From the NCBI GenBank assembly GCA_019279435.1, contig JAAALK010000286.1:28147712-28211711 (forward strand): DNA of 64,000 bases, given 5' to 3'. The notes beneath the pieces are model-generated. The model was not told the DNA's origin, did not search any database, and was given only the letters and a program-made list of their open reading frames with translations. Made by a program: the position numbers and the translations under genes. This document shows positions 44,438 through 55,615 of the stretch, one piece after another; the first letter of the stretch is position 1, and every line of letters begins with the position of its first letter. This DNA comes from Zizania palustris (taxonomy: Eukaryota; Streptophyta; Magnoliopsida; Poales; Poaceae).

Positions 44438-47185
44438 TCAATGGTCATGAGTGGGAGCAAATGGTCGACCACTAGGTCTAGCAAAAGTACTAAACTAGTG
44501 TCGAGCCATCTGCTCGTAAGTAGGAAAGTAGAAGGAATCATATGAGTCGGGACCAAAATACGGCTCAAAGCGCGGTCCTCTGTTCTGCCTAAAATCACGA
44601 CCACGAGGTCCAAAACCGTATCCACAACGATTAGGAACTCTATCGGAACGGAAACCACCCTCCGGAGCACGATCATAAAAAACGTCTCCTCTACCACCAC
44701 CTACACGACGTGGCCTGGCCTCTAGCCTCTCTCTACGTCGAGGGACTCTTTGTCTACCACCCTGCTGGTAGAACTGCTCCTGCCCACCTTGAGCTCTCTC
44801 TGCTTGCTCAACCCGCTTCCTCCTGAAGCAAAACTCCTCAAGATGCCCGTCTCTCTAACAAAACTCACAGGGATAGGTAGGCTTCTTAGGATGTGGTTGA
44901 GGCTTGGGAATCTTAGGCTTGGTGGTGTTGGGTGTAGCATCTTTGGTGTGAGAGGGTCTAGGTAAATAATCAAGAGAAGTGTGGAGAGTTTTAGGCTTTG
45001 GAACCCAGATCTGCTTCTTAGGTGGAGCTTTAGGTTGTTCTTGGATCACTCCATCATTGGGCTGATTATCCTTAAAGGACTCAGTGGAGTGAGTCTTGGG
45101 ATATCTCTGTTCGGGAGTCATCTTACTCCACTCCACTGCTCGGCTATTGGCACTCTCAAAATCAGCCTTGGTATAGGTGTAACCTACCCCAAACCCATCC
45201 TGTCTCTTGAACTGCTGGATCATCATGCCGAACTGTGGCTCTCTGTCACTAATCCAACTCAGGATCCGACGGAGGTAAAAGTTCTCGTTCTAAACGTCAT
45301 CTAGCTCCTCTCTCAAAGAAGCTAACACCTCCACCTGAGACAAGCAGGTCTCACACTCTTTATCAACTTCGACAGACTTCTCAGCTTTTAGCTTGATCAA
45401 CTCCATTCTAATGGACAAACAGTTCTCACAAATAGTGGGTGGAACTGACAAGGTCTCAAGCTCTAGCTTAGTCTGCTCCAACTCAGCTCTCACTCCAGCT
45501 AACTCACTCAACTGCTCATCACTCTTGGCTCTCAGCTCATCTATACTAGCTAAATGAGATGGACAGTCTACACAAGGTGCGACGACAGTGGCATGAACAT
45601 CTTTCAGCTCCTGTTGAGCGCTCTCAAGCTCAGTGGCCAATGCGTCTCTCTCATCTACTCTCTCTGTGTACCTAGACATAAGAGTCGTCACGTCACACAA
45701 CAACACCTCACAGTTAGGTCACTCACCACTATCACCCAAGCAAGGGGAAGAAGACAGACTCAATCTTGCCATTCACCGTGGCAAGCTCACTCTCAAGCTC
45801 GTCTATCCTCTTCTTAGCCCCTCTAAGCAGTTTCTCCCTATACTTCAACTCCTGATGGTTCTGTTCTAGTAAATTAACAACTTCTTGTTCATAGGATGAT
45901 ACCTTCTAATCGTCGTCGTCGGAGTCGTCGGAGGAGTCCTTTTCTTTCTTCTCCCCAAGAGCATTGAGCAGAAGCTCTTGTGGGGTCTTTGGCTGTCACG
46001 TGAGCGTTTCTTCGGCTTGTCCCCAAAGGCCATGAAACAGAGGCCCGCCGGATCATCCCTGTCCTTTCCCTTCCTGATCACGATCTCTTCATCACTTGAG
46101 CTCGAAGATGAGGAGGAAGACGAGGATCTCTTGGAGTAGCTTTTCTCCATCTCGGCGAAGAAAGCCTTGTCTCGTTTCTTGTTCTCATGCCTGTAGTCCT
46201 TCAAAGCCTTCCGAAAGAATCTCGTCTTGGGCTTGCCCTTTGTAGATTTGTCGTACTTGTTGGAGTCGTAGGAGTTTCCACCGGTTCCCTTCTTGTAATT
46301 CTTCCGCTTGGGGCAGTCGGCAATGAAATGACATGTATCACCACACTCAAAGCATCCGGATTTTGTGCCGTGTCTCTTAAACATTCGCTTGTCATAGACA
46401 CGTCGCACACGGTTGTTAAACAAGCACAGATCATCATCTCCTAGAGTATCAAGTTGTTCCTCGGAGATAGACATCAAGGAAAACGCAGTGCAACTCAAGG
46501 CATTAGGATTAGTAGATGGTGTCGCAAGTGCCAGAGTCTTTGATCCAGAACCACTGAGATTTGATCTCAACTGGATATCGACCTCTGAGGCCTTGAGCTT
46601 ACTAAAAAGCTCTACGATGATCAAGGTATCATAAGACGTGCTCTCAACAATAGAAGATACCTTGATCTCCCAAATCTTATGGTCCAAGGTATGGAGTACC
46701 TTAAGCGCCTGTTCATGATCCGAGACCAGCTGATCACCCTCGGCCTTGTTAACGCGAAACTTGTTAATGATCGATTGAAAACGACCAAACAAGGCCTCAA
46801 CAGTCTCACCCGGCTTCTGTGAGAAATTTTCATACTCACGCCGGTAGGTCTGGTAGAGCCTAGTCTTGACCTGAGCTGTCCCCTCATGGTGTGCCTGGAG
46901 GGTAGCCCATATCTCTCGAGCAGTGGTGAGATGGCTAACATGCTCAAACTCACAAGGACCTACACCAGAAAATAAAATGTTCACCGCTTTACTATTATTT
47001 TGATACTTAGTAACTACATTTGCAGCAGTATCCGTAGCAATAGGCACTATGGTGAAAGTAGGATGAACATAGATCTCCCATATGTCCGAGCTCTGGCTCA
47101 TAAGGTATGCTCGCATGCGAGTCTTCCAATAAGTGTAGCCAAAAGCCTCTAGGGACGGGATTTTGCCAGGAGACGTCATGGTCAC
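44438..47185 (-). pseudogene. B gag (broken)
   Basis: Starts near 47185 (MTMTSPGKIPSLEAFGYTYWK). The gag domain runs to about residue 190. An intact CCHC knuckle CFECGDTCHFIADC lies near 46310-46350. A Lys/Arg stretch and a Ser10 tract before DEEIVIRKGKD follow. An indel near 45950 and a compensating one near 45730 shift the frame in and out. Then comes a coiled coil with repeated Cys pairs (CVDC, CENC, CETC) and a second knuckle-like CEFC near 44860, followed by a stop. The tail is Gly/Arg-rich (RRVGGGRGD). Gag ends HDH and TGA at 44438-44440; pol continues in another frame just beyond. Confidence 0.88.
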
Positions 47186-47230
47186 TACCTAGGTTTTGAA
47201 TCGGTTAAGATATGAGAAAAACCTAATCTT

Positions 47231-47242
47231 GCTCTGATACCA
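47231..47242 (-). other. B primer binding site
   Basis: Minus-strand TGGTATCAGAGC, two bases inside the LTR. Confidence 0.92.
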
Positions 47243-47244
47243 CT

Positions 47245-48876
47245 TGTAGGACCAAAAGTAGCGACCAGAGGGGGGGTGAATGGGCGCCTAAAATTTTTTT
47301 GCTAAACTATGATCTAATCCCAACACCCAAGCGAACTTAACTAGATAAATTATATTAGCAAAGCAAATTATTGAAACTAAGATTGTCTAGTAGAAAAATG
47401 ACTAGTGTCTTAATTAAATTGATATTAAAGATGAACTAAAATAGAAATACTACAGTAAATAAAATCACCTAGATATATCGCGAAATATTTATATTGTAGT
47501 CTAGAAATGAAATACTAAATAAGTGAATAAAACATGGATCATTCAAAAAAACTTAATTCAGAAATAAACCTAAAAATAGTGCACGTAAAACCTAGGAAAA
47601 ATATTACTGCGACTAATAATAATTTTTCCTTTTTATATGAGCAGATTAAACAAAAAATATTTAAATAAATAATACAAGACAATTAAAAAGCAGATTAAAT
47701 AATAATGTCTAGCAGATAAAAAATTATCTACGAAAATACTAAAAAAATTTACTGCTAATTAAAAATATAACTATTTATTTAATTTAAACAGCTAAAAAGT
47801 AGTAGATTAATCTAACTAACCTGCATGCACGCGTGTGCTGCTTGATGTATCGATGCCTTGGTGACGGTGCCACCGAAAAAGCTCTGTCGTGCGTGCTGAA
47901 GTATCGGTTGCGTTGTCGTTGCTTTGCCACAGAGAATCCGAGCACCAAATCAACTCACGTCTGCCGTCCGCATCTTCGGTTCACACAGAAGATCCGGTTG
48001 ATTCTAGGCGTTGAAAAGAAAGGGAGCCTCTAGCCTTTGCGCTGGCTTGTAGCTGAGGCAACCTGGCCACAAGCTTTTTTCTCGTGAACTGCATGCGCGT
48101 AGCTGCTGCCGATGTGAAGTTGATGGCGATAGCTGCTGCCGCTGCCGCTTGATGTCTCCTCGGGAACGACGTCTGGCGGTGGCCAGTGATGAAAAACGTA
48201 GTGGCGTGAGGAAGAGACCGGCGGAAAAAGAATACGGCGGAGGCGATTCGATCTGTGGGAGTTTACAGGCGACGGTGAAGAAAATTGGACTGTAAATTGA
48301 TCTCGTACGAATGACAGTCATCTATCCCCAGAGGGGATAGGGGCCTATTTATAGGCGACTCCTAATACATGAAAAGACTAATTTACCCCTAGGGTAAATA
48401 AAACTGACTCTAAAATAAATTCCAAAAATTACTAAAATATTCTTAGAAAAATCACCTCACTCAACTAAAAATATTCTAAACTTAAAAACTAAGTATTAAT
48501 ATCCTAAAAACAAAATAATCATAGGTTGTCAGTTTTGCGCCGAAACTGACAAAGCGTCCACCGTCTTCGCACCGGGTACACGGATTGGGCCGACCCGACC
48601 CCATAGCTTCCTCAGCCCAGCAATCGCTCGCCGTCCGTGTACCTGAGTCAAACCCAGTCAACAGACCGGTGGATCATCTGCCGCTCCTAGCAATGTACCC
48701 GGATTGGGCCAGCCCGACTCCGCGGCTCCTTTGCCCGGCTATCGCTCACTGCACGTGTACCTGAGTCACACGCGCCTCAGACTCAGCAGGTCTTCATTTC
48801 TCTTTCTTTGACTTCCGTTGACAATCACTTATCACATCTTGAGTATCAAAACCATATTCTTCAACATGGTTTCTTA
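47245..48876 (-). repeat. B 5' LTR
   Basis: 1,632 bp with the TATA box (minus) at 48345-48354. The terminal TGAG has become TAAG. The plus-strand GTACCTGAGTCA module occurs twice (near 48638 and 48757). Confidence 0.94.
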
Positions 48877-49363
48877 GTGGGCTTCGGCTACTAGCTTCGA
48901 AGACTCAAGCATACAGGCTTCGGCTCCCAGGCGCAAGCTTTGATTGCAAGGCACGCACACTTCAGTGGCCAGCTTCGTCAGTTACAGACGCGAGGGCTTA
49001 GGACAGGCTTCGACGTCTACCGGTACAGGCTTTGACACATATCGAACAGGAGACAAATTTGAATAGTAAAATCTCTTCTCGTTTTGCATGTACTTGAGTA
49101 GATTGCGTGTGATGGTTTTTCTGATAATGCTTGAAATGCCTATGTCTTGAATGATCTATTAATCTGCCTTTGAACACTATTTTGGTGTCTTTTCAACTAG
49201 GACACCGGTGGTTTTTAGGCTAGATTATTTTTAGCATTTTTGGTCTGTTTACTTCCGATGGTTGTCTATTGAGGTGCGTTGGGTGTTGGGAGAAGGCCAT
49301 TGATAAGATAGAATTTTTAGACGCCCATTCACCCCCCCTTTGGTCACTACTTTCGGTCCTACA
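48877..49363 (+). repeat. C 5' LTR, second piece
   Basis: Resumes after the GTGGG duplication with CTTCGGCTACTAGC and ends CGGTCCTACA. It aligns at its end with the D LTR (GGTGCGTTGGGTGTTG, CGCCCATTCACC). Confidence 0.85.
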
Positions 49364-49365
49364 AG

Positions 49366-49377
49366 TGGTATCAGAGC
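49366..49377 (+). other. C primer binding site
   Basis: TGGTATCAGAGC, two bases after the LTR end. Confidence 0.92.
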
Positions 49378-49428
49378 CTAGTTAGGGTTTTTCCATACCT
49401 TAACCGGTGCTAACCCCAGGTAGTGATC

Positions 49429-50995
49429 ATGACTTCTTCTGGCAAGGTCCCGTCCCTTGAAGCTTTTGGCTACAATTACTGGTAGACTCGCATGCGAGCC
49501 TATCTCATGAGCCAGAGCTCGGACATTTGGGACGTTTGTGTTCACGCTACTTTTACCATACTTCCTGTTGCTGAGCGTACTTCCCCCGAGATAATCGCCC
49601 AGCATCAGAACAACAACAAAGCTGTGAACATTTTGTTTCTAGTTTAGGTCCCAGTGAGTTTGACCGTGTGAGCCATATCAGCACTGCTAGAGATATTTGG
49701 GCTACCTTTTAGGCACACCATGAGGGGACAGCCTAGGTCAAGGCTCGGCTCTATCAGACCTACCGGCGTGAATGTGAAAATTTCACACATAAGTCGGGTG
49801 AATCTGTTGAAGCTTTGTTTGGTCGTTTTCAATCGATCATCAACAAGCTTCGAGCCAACAAGGCCGAGGGAGTTCAGCTGGTCTCAGATCATGAGCAGGC
49901 ACTCAAGGTTCTTCATACCTTGGACCCTAAGATCTGGGAGATCAAGGTATCCTCTATCATTGAGAGCACCTCTTATGATACCTTGACTATCGCAGAGCTT
50001 TTCAGTAAGCTCAAGGCCACAAAGGTTGATATCCAGTTGAGATCAAATCTCATTGGTTCTGGCTCAAAAACCCTGGCCCTTGTGACACCTTCTGATGACT
50101 CCTCTTCTTTGATCTGTGCTGGGTTCTCCCTGATGTCTATCACTAAAAACCAGCTCGATTCACTAGGAGATGATGATCCGTGTTTGTTTAACAACCGGGT
50201 GCGTCGTGTCTATGATAAGTGAATGTTCAAAAGACACGGCACAAAATCCAGATGCTTTGAGTGTGGTGATCCAGGTCACTTCATCGCCGACTACCCCAAA
50301 CGGAATGGTCACGAGAAGGGTATAGGTGGTGGCTCCTACGACTTAGGCAAGCACGATAGATCCACCTTCATAAAGGGCAAGCCCAAGACGAGATTCTTTC
50401 GAAAGGCCCTAAAGGACTACCAGCGTTAGAACAAGAAGCGAGACAAGGCCTTCTTCGCTGAGATTGAAAGAAGCTACTCCAAGTGGTCATCGTCTTCTTC
50501 CTCTTCATCAAGCTCAAGTGATGAGGAGATCATGATCAGGAAGGGGAAGGACAAGGACGATCCGGCGGGCCTCTGCTTCATGGCCTTCGGGGACAAGGTA
50601 TCCTCCTATGAAAAAGAAGTCGTTGAATTGCTTGAAGAGAACCGTCAGGAGTTGAGGTCTCGGGAGAAACTGCTTAGAGGGGCTAAGAAGAGGATAGATG
50701 AGCTTGAGAGTGAGCTTGCCGTGGCCAATGGCAGGATTGATAGTCTATCTTCTTCCCCTTGCTTAGGTGGTAGCAGTGAGTGCCCTAACTGCGAGGTGCT
50801 ATTGTGTGACCTGACAACTCTGAAGTCCAGGTACACAAAGAGGGTAGATGAGAGAGACGCTTTGGCCATTGAGCTAGAGAGCGCTTAGCTGGAGCTGAAA
50901 GATGCTCATGCCACTGTCGTCATGCCCTATGTTGACTGCCCATCCCATCTAGCTAGTTTAGCTGAGCTGAGAGCCAAGAGTGATGAGTAGTTGGG
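49429..50995 (+). pseudogene. C gag, part 1 (broken, interrupted by D)
   Basis: ATG at 49429 (MTSSGKVPSLEAFGY). Stops appear after YNYW and near 49645. The gag domain then continues (MFGRFQSIINKLRANKAEG, DPKIWEIKVSSI) to VYDK and TGA near 50220. In the knuckle CFECGDPGHFIADY the last Cys is Tyr. A basic stretch, a Ser-rich tract and DEEIMIRKGKD follow. The coiled coil has CPNC and similar pairs. Stops lie near 50428, 50886 and 50987. D is inserted after 50995, in the coiled coil. Confidence 0.86.
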
Positions 50996-52796
50996 TGAGG
51001 AACCATGTTCAAGAGCATGGGTCTTATGGCTCTAGATGTGAGGAGTGATTGTCAACGGAAGTCAAAGAGAAGACGTGAAGACCTGCCGTGTCTGGGGTGC
51101 GTGTGACTCAGGTACACGGGCAACGAGCGACAGCCGGGCAGAGGAGCCACGGAGTCGGGCTAGCCCAATCCGAGTACATGGGCTAGAAGCGGCAGAGGAT
51201 CCATTGGTCTGTTGATCAGGTTTGACTCAGGTACATAGGCGGCGAGCGATTGCCGGGCTGAGAGATCTGCGGAATCGGGTCGGCCCAATCCGGGTACCAG
51301 GTGCGAAGACGATGGACACTTTGTTAGTTTCGGCACAAAACTGACAACCGATGATTATATTTATTTAGGATTTTAATATTCAGTATTTAAGTCCATAGTA
51401 TTTGTTATTCGAGTCAGTTGAATATTCTAAGGGTATTTTAGTAATTTCGAATTTTATTTTTAGAGTCAGTGTAATTTACCCTATGGGTAAATTAGTCTTT
51501 TCCCTTTGTTAGTGGGCTGCCTATAAATAGGCCCCAACCCCCTATGGTTAGGGTTGGCTGTTTTTTTTCGAGTTTAATTTACAGTCCATAATTTTTCTCA
51601 GTCGCCGCCATCGTTTTTCTCTCCGATCGCCGGCCAGATCTTTTTCCTTCGTGCGAAACCTCTAGCTGCCAGCGCTTTGTTTTTCCTGGTAGATTGATCT
51701 ATGAGCAGCGTGTGCATCTGCATCCCGTGCAGTGCAGCATAGCTTAGCAAGAAGCGGCAACACACAGCATGGCATGTTCTTCAGCGGCGCAAGGAAGCTA
51801 AAGCCACAACGTCAAGTCTTGTCGCACGGCATCGAAGTCGGCGCAGGTGCAGCGCAAATCGTTTTTCAGCTGAGGCAGCGTGAGTGGGACGTCAGCCAAG
51901 CACAACTTTTTGGGCACGACAGCCGAGTCTTTGCGTGGCCAGCTCTTGCGAGCGGCAGCACACGGTAGGCACGGGAGTCCACAGCAGTGCAGCAGTGCTA
52001 GGCATGCAAAGGCAAATTTGGTTTTTTATTCGTTCTTCTTCTGCACAGCAGCCGAGCAGTAGCGCCAGGCCTGCAGCAGCTCGTCATGAAGCCAGCAGCG
52101 GCGGTCGCAGTAGGCAGCAGGTCAGAGGTGTGAGCGCGTCTGGCTTTCTGCTAGGGCGCGGCGGCCGAGACGCATAGAAGCAGCAGTTCAACAACTACGA
52201 CAGATGCAGGTAAGTTTGATCTAATCTATTATTTTTCAGTCATATTAATTAAATCAATAATTATCTATTCTTAATTAACATGCAAATATAGTTAGTAATT
52301 TCGTGGTTAATTTTTATCTGCTAAAATCTTATTAGTGCTCGGGTAATATTTTAATTAGGTAATTTTAAGTTTGCTCGTATAAAAAAAAGAAAAAAATTAG
52401 TCGCAATAATATTTTTTATTCTAGATTTACGTGCAATATATCAGTTTTATTTCTGAAAGATCTAGGATTTATTCATTTGATTAGTATTTTATTTTTAGAC
52501 TGCAATCTGAATATTTATTGATATATTTAGGTATTTTTCCCTATGCCACTAAATATTTTTTAGAACACATTTTTATTTACTGTAGTTATTTTTATTTAGT
52601 TTAGTTTAGTTTTAAATATCATTTTATTTAGGACATCGGTTATTTTTAGGCTAGACAACTTTAGTACCTGTTATCTGCTTTGCTACTGTTATTTGTCTGT
52701 TGAGGTGCGTTGGGTGTTGACATTAGGTCATTGATTCGTAAGAATTTTTAGGCGCCCATTCACCCTCCCCCTCTGGTCGCTACTTTCGGTCCTACA
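50996..52796 (+). repeat. D 5' LTR
   Basis: TGAGGAACCATG to CGGTCCTACA, 1,801 bp. TATA box CTATAAATAG at 51521-51530. Short open frames at 51730-52180 are not supported as genes. Confidence 0.94.
51521..51530 (+). promoter_or_regulatory. TATA box in D 5' LTR
   Basis: CTATAAATAG, conserved in place in B, C and the D 3' LTR (60780-60788). Confidence 0.7.
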
Positions 52797-52798
52797 AG

Positions 52799-52810
52799 TG
52801 GTATCAGAGC
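52799..52810 (+). other. D primer binding site
   Basis: TGGTATCAGAGC, two bases after the LTR end. Confidence 0.92.
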
Positions 52811-52861
52811 AAGGTTAGGGTTTTTCCATACCTTAACTGGTTCTAAACCCAGGTAGTGATC

Positions 52862-55615
52862 ATGACTTCCTCTGGTAAAATCTTGTCCCTTGAAGCTTTC
52901 GGCTACACTTATTGGAAGACTCGCATGCGAGCCTATCTCATGAGCCATAACTTGGACATTTGGGATATTTGTGCTCACACTACTTTTACTATACTTCCTG
53001 TTGCTGAGCGCAATTCTCCTGATATATTCGCCCAACATTAGAACAATAGCAAAGCGGTGAACATTTTATTCTCTGGTCTAGGTCCTAGTGAGTTTGAGCG
53101 TGTTAGCCATCTCGACACTGCTCAAGAGATCTAGGCTACTCTCTAGGCACACCATGAGGGGATAGCTCAGGTCAAGGCTAGGCTCTATCAGACTTACCAG
53201 CGTGAGTATGAAAATTTCTCACAGAAGTCGGGTAAGACTGTTGAGACTTTGTTTGGTAATTTTCAAACGATCATTAACAAGCTTCAGGCCAACAAGGCCA
53301 AGCGTGATCAGTTGGTTTTAGATCATGAACAGGCACTCAAGGTTCTTCATACCTTAGACCCTAAGATCTGGGAGATCAAGGTTTCTTCTATCGTTGAGAG
53401 CGCTGCCTATGATACCTTGACTGTCGCAGAGCTTTTTAGTAAGCTCAAGGCCTTAGAGGTTGATATCCAGTTGAGATCAAATCTCACTGGTTCTGGCTCA
53501 AAAACCCTAGCCCTTGTGACACCTTCTGCTGATCCTACTGCCTTGAGTTGTACTGCATTTTCTTTGGTGTCTATCTTCGAGGATCAGCTTGATTCGCTAG
53601 GAGATGAGGATTTGTGTTTGTTTAACAACCGGGTGTGTTGTGTCTATGATAAATGAATGCTTAAAAGACACGGCACAAAATCCGGATGCTTTGAGTGTGG
53701 TGATCTAGGTCATTTCATCGCCGACTTCCCCAAGTGGAAGAGTTACAAGAAGGGAACCGGCGGTAGCTCCTACGACTCCGGCAAGCACGAAAACTCCACT
53801 TTCACAAAGGGCAAGCCCAAGACAAGATTCTTCGGAAAGGATCTGAAGGACTACAGGCGTGAGAACAAGAAGCGAGACAAGGCCTTCTTCGCCGAGATGG
53901 AGAAAAGCTACTCTAAGAGATCTTTGTCTTCCTCCTCGTCTTCAAGTTCAAGTGATGAAGAGATAGTGATTAGGAAGGGGAAGGACAGGGATGATACAGT
54001 GGGCCTCTACTTCATGGCCTTTGGGGACAAGCCGAAGAGTCACTCACGTCACAGTCGAAGACCCCACAAGAGCTTTTGTTCAATGGCTCTTGGGGATAAG
54101 GAAGAAAAGGGCTCCTCCAACAACTCCGATGACAACGACGATGAAAAGGTATCTTCCTATGAACAAGAAGTTGTTAATTTACTAGAACAGAACCGTTAGG
54201 AGTTGAAGTATCAGGAGAAACTGCTTAGAGGGGCTAAAAAGAGGATAGATGAGCTTGAGAGTGAGTTTGCCAGGGCAAATGGCAAGATTGAGAGTCTGTC
54301 TTCTTCCCCTTACTTGGGTGGTAGTAGTGAGTGCCCTAATTGTGAGGTGTTGTTGTGTGACCTGATGATTCTGAAGTCTAGGTACACAGAGAGAGTAGAT
54401 GAGAGAGACGCTATGGCCACTGAGCTTGAAAGTGCTCAGCTAGAGCTCAAAGATGCTCATGCCACTGTCTTCGTGCCCTGTGTAGACTGCCCATCCCATT
54501 TATCTAGTATAGCTGAGCTGAGAGCCAAGAGTGATGAGCAGGTGGGCGAGTTAGCTGGAGTGAGAGCTGAGCTAGAGCAGACTAAGCTAGAGCTTGAGAC
54601 CTTGTCAGTTCCACCCACTGTTTGTGAGAACAGCTTGTCCCTCAGACTGGAGCTGATTAAGCTAAAAGTTAAGAAGTTTGTCGAAGTTGATAGAGAGTGT
54701 GAGATCTGCTTGTCTCAAGTGGAGGTGTTAGCTTGCTTGAGAGAGGAGCTAGCTGATGTTTGGAACAAGAACTTTTACCTCCATCAGATCCTGAGTTGGA
54801 TTAGTGTCATAGAGCCACAACTTGGCATGATGACCCAGCAGTTCAAGAGGAAGGATGGGTTTGGGGTAGGTTACACCTATACCAAGGCTGATTTTGAGAG
54901 TGCTATTAGCCGAGCAGTAGAGTGGAGTAAGATGACTCCTGAACAGAGATATCTCAAGACTCACTTCACTGAGTCTTTTCAGGTTAGTCAGCCCAAGGAT
55001 GGAGTGTTCCAAGAACAACATAAAGCTCCACCCACGAAGCAAATCTGGATCCCAAAGCCTAAACCTCTCCACACTTCTCTTGATTCTTTACCTGGACCCT
55101 CTCACACCAAAGATTCTACACCCAACACCACCAAGCCTAAGAATCTCAAGCCTCAACCACATCCCAAGAAGCCTACCTATCATTGTGAGTTTTGTCAGAG
55201 AGACGGGCATCTTGAGGAGTTTTGCTTTAGGAGGAAGCGGGTTGAGAGAGCAGAGAGAGCTCGAGGTGAGCAGGAGCAGTTCTACCAGCAGGGTGGTAGA
55301 CAGAGAGTCCCTCGATGTAGAGAGAGGCTAGAGGCTAGGCCACGTCATGTAGGTGGTGGTAGAGGAGACGACTTTCATGACCGTGCTTCAGAGGGTGGTT
55401 TTCATTCTGGTAGAGCTCTAGATCGTTATGGATACGGTTTTGGACCCCATGGCCGTGATTTTAGGCAGAACAGAGGACCACGCTTTGAGTCGCGTTTTGG
55501 TCTAGACTCATATGATTCCTTCTGCTTTCCTACTTACGAGCATATGGCTCGACACTGGTTTAGCTCTTTTACTAAACCTGGCATCGGACCGTTTGCTCTC
55601 ACTCATGACCATTGA
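52862..55615 (+). pseudogene. D gag (broken)
   Basis: ATG at 52862 (MTSSGKILSLEAFGYTYWK). A single frame runs to TGA at 55613-55615, interrupted by TAG 53039-53041, two TAGs near 53130-53145, TGA 53654-53656 and TAG 54197-54199. The knuckle is CFECGDLGHFIADF, with the last Cys replaced. A Lys/Arg region, a Ser tract and DEEIVIRKGKD follow. From 54203 a 470-codon stretch is open: a coiled coil with CPNC, CVDC and CEIC pairs (the CENC pair of the relatives reads CENS here), a Pro/Lys-rich linker, an intact second CCHC knuckle CEFCQRDGHLEEFC, then a Gly/Arg-rich tail (VGGGRGDDFH, YGYGFGPHGRDFRQ) ending ALTHDH. Length is about 917 codons. Confidence 0.9.

Larger units (their letters stand above)
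38264..48876 (-). mobile_element. Complete copia element B (Sirevirus-type)
   Basis: A 10,613-bp element with LTRs 38264-39893 and 47245-48876 and a perfect duplication GTGGG (38259-38263 and 48877-48881). Minus-strand order: LTR, primer site, gag, protease, integrase, RT, RNase H, long 3' noncoding region with purine runs, LTR. The two LTRs differ by about 4% over the first 680 bp by eye. It is inserted in the 5' LTR of C. Gag and pol are broken and RT has a mutated active site. Confidence 0.95.

Noticed and set aside
51732..52177. Ala/Gln-rich frames in the D LTR, repeated at 60957-61318
   Set aside because: They lie downstream of the TATA box inside both LTRs, are interrupted differently in the two copies and match nothing.
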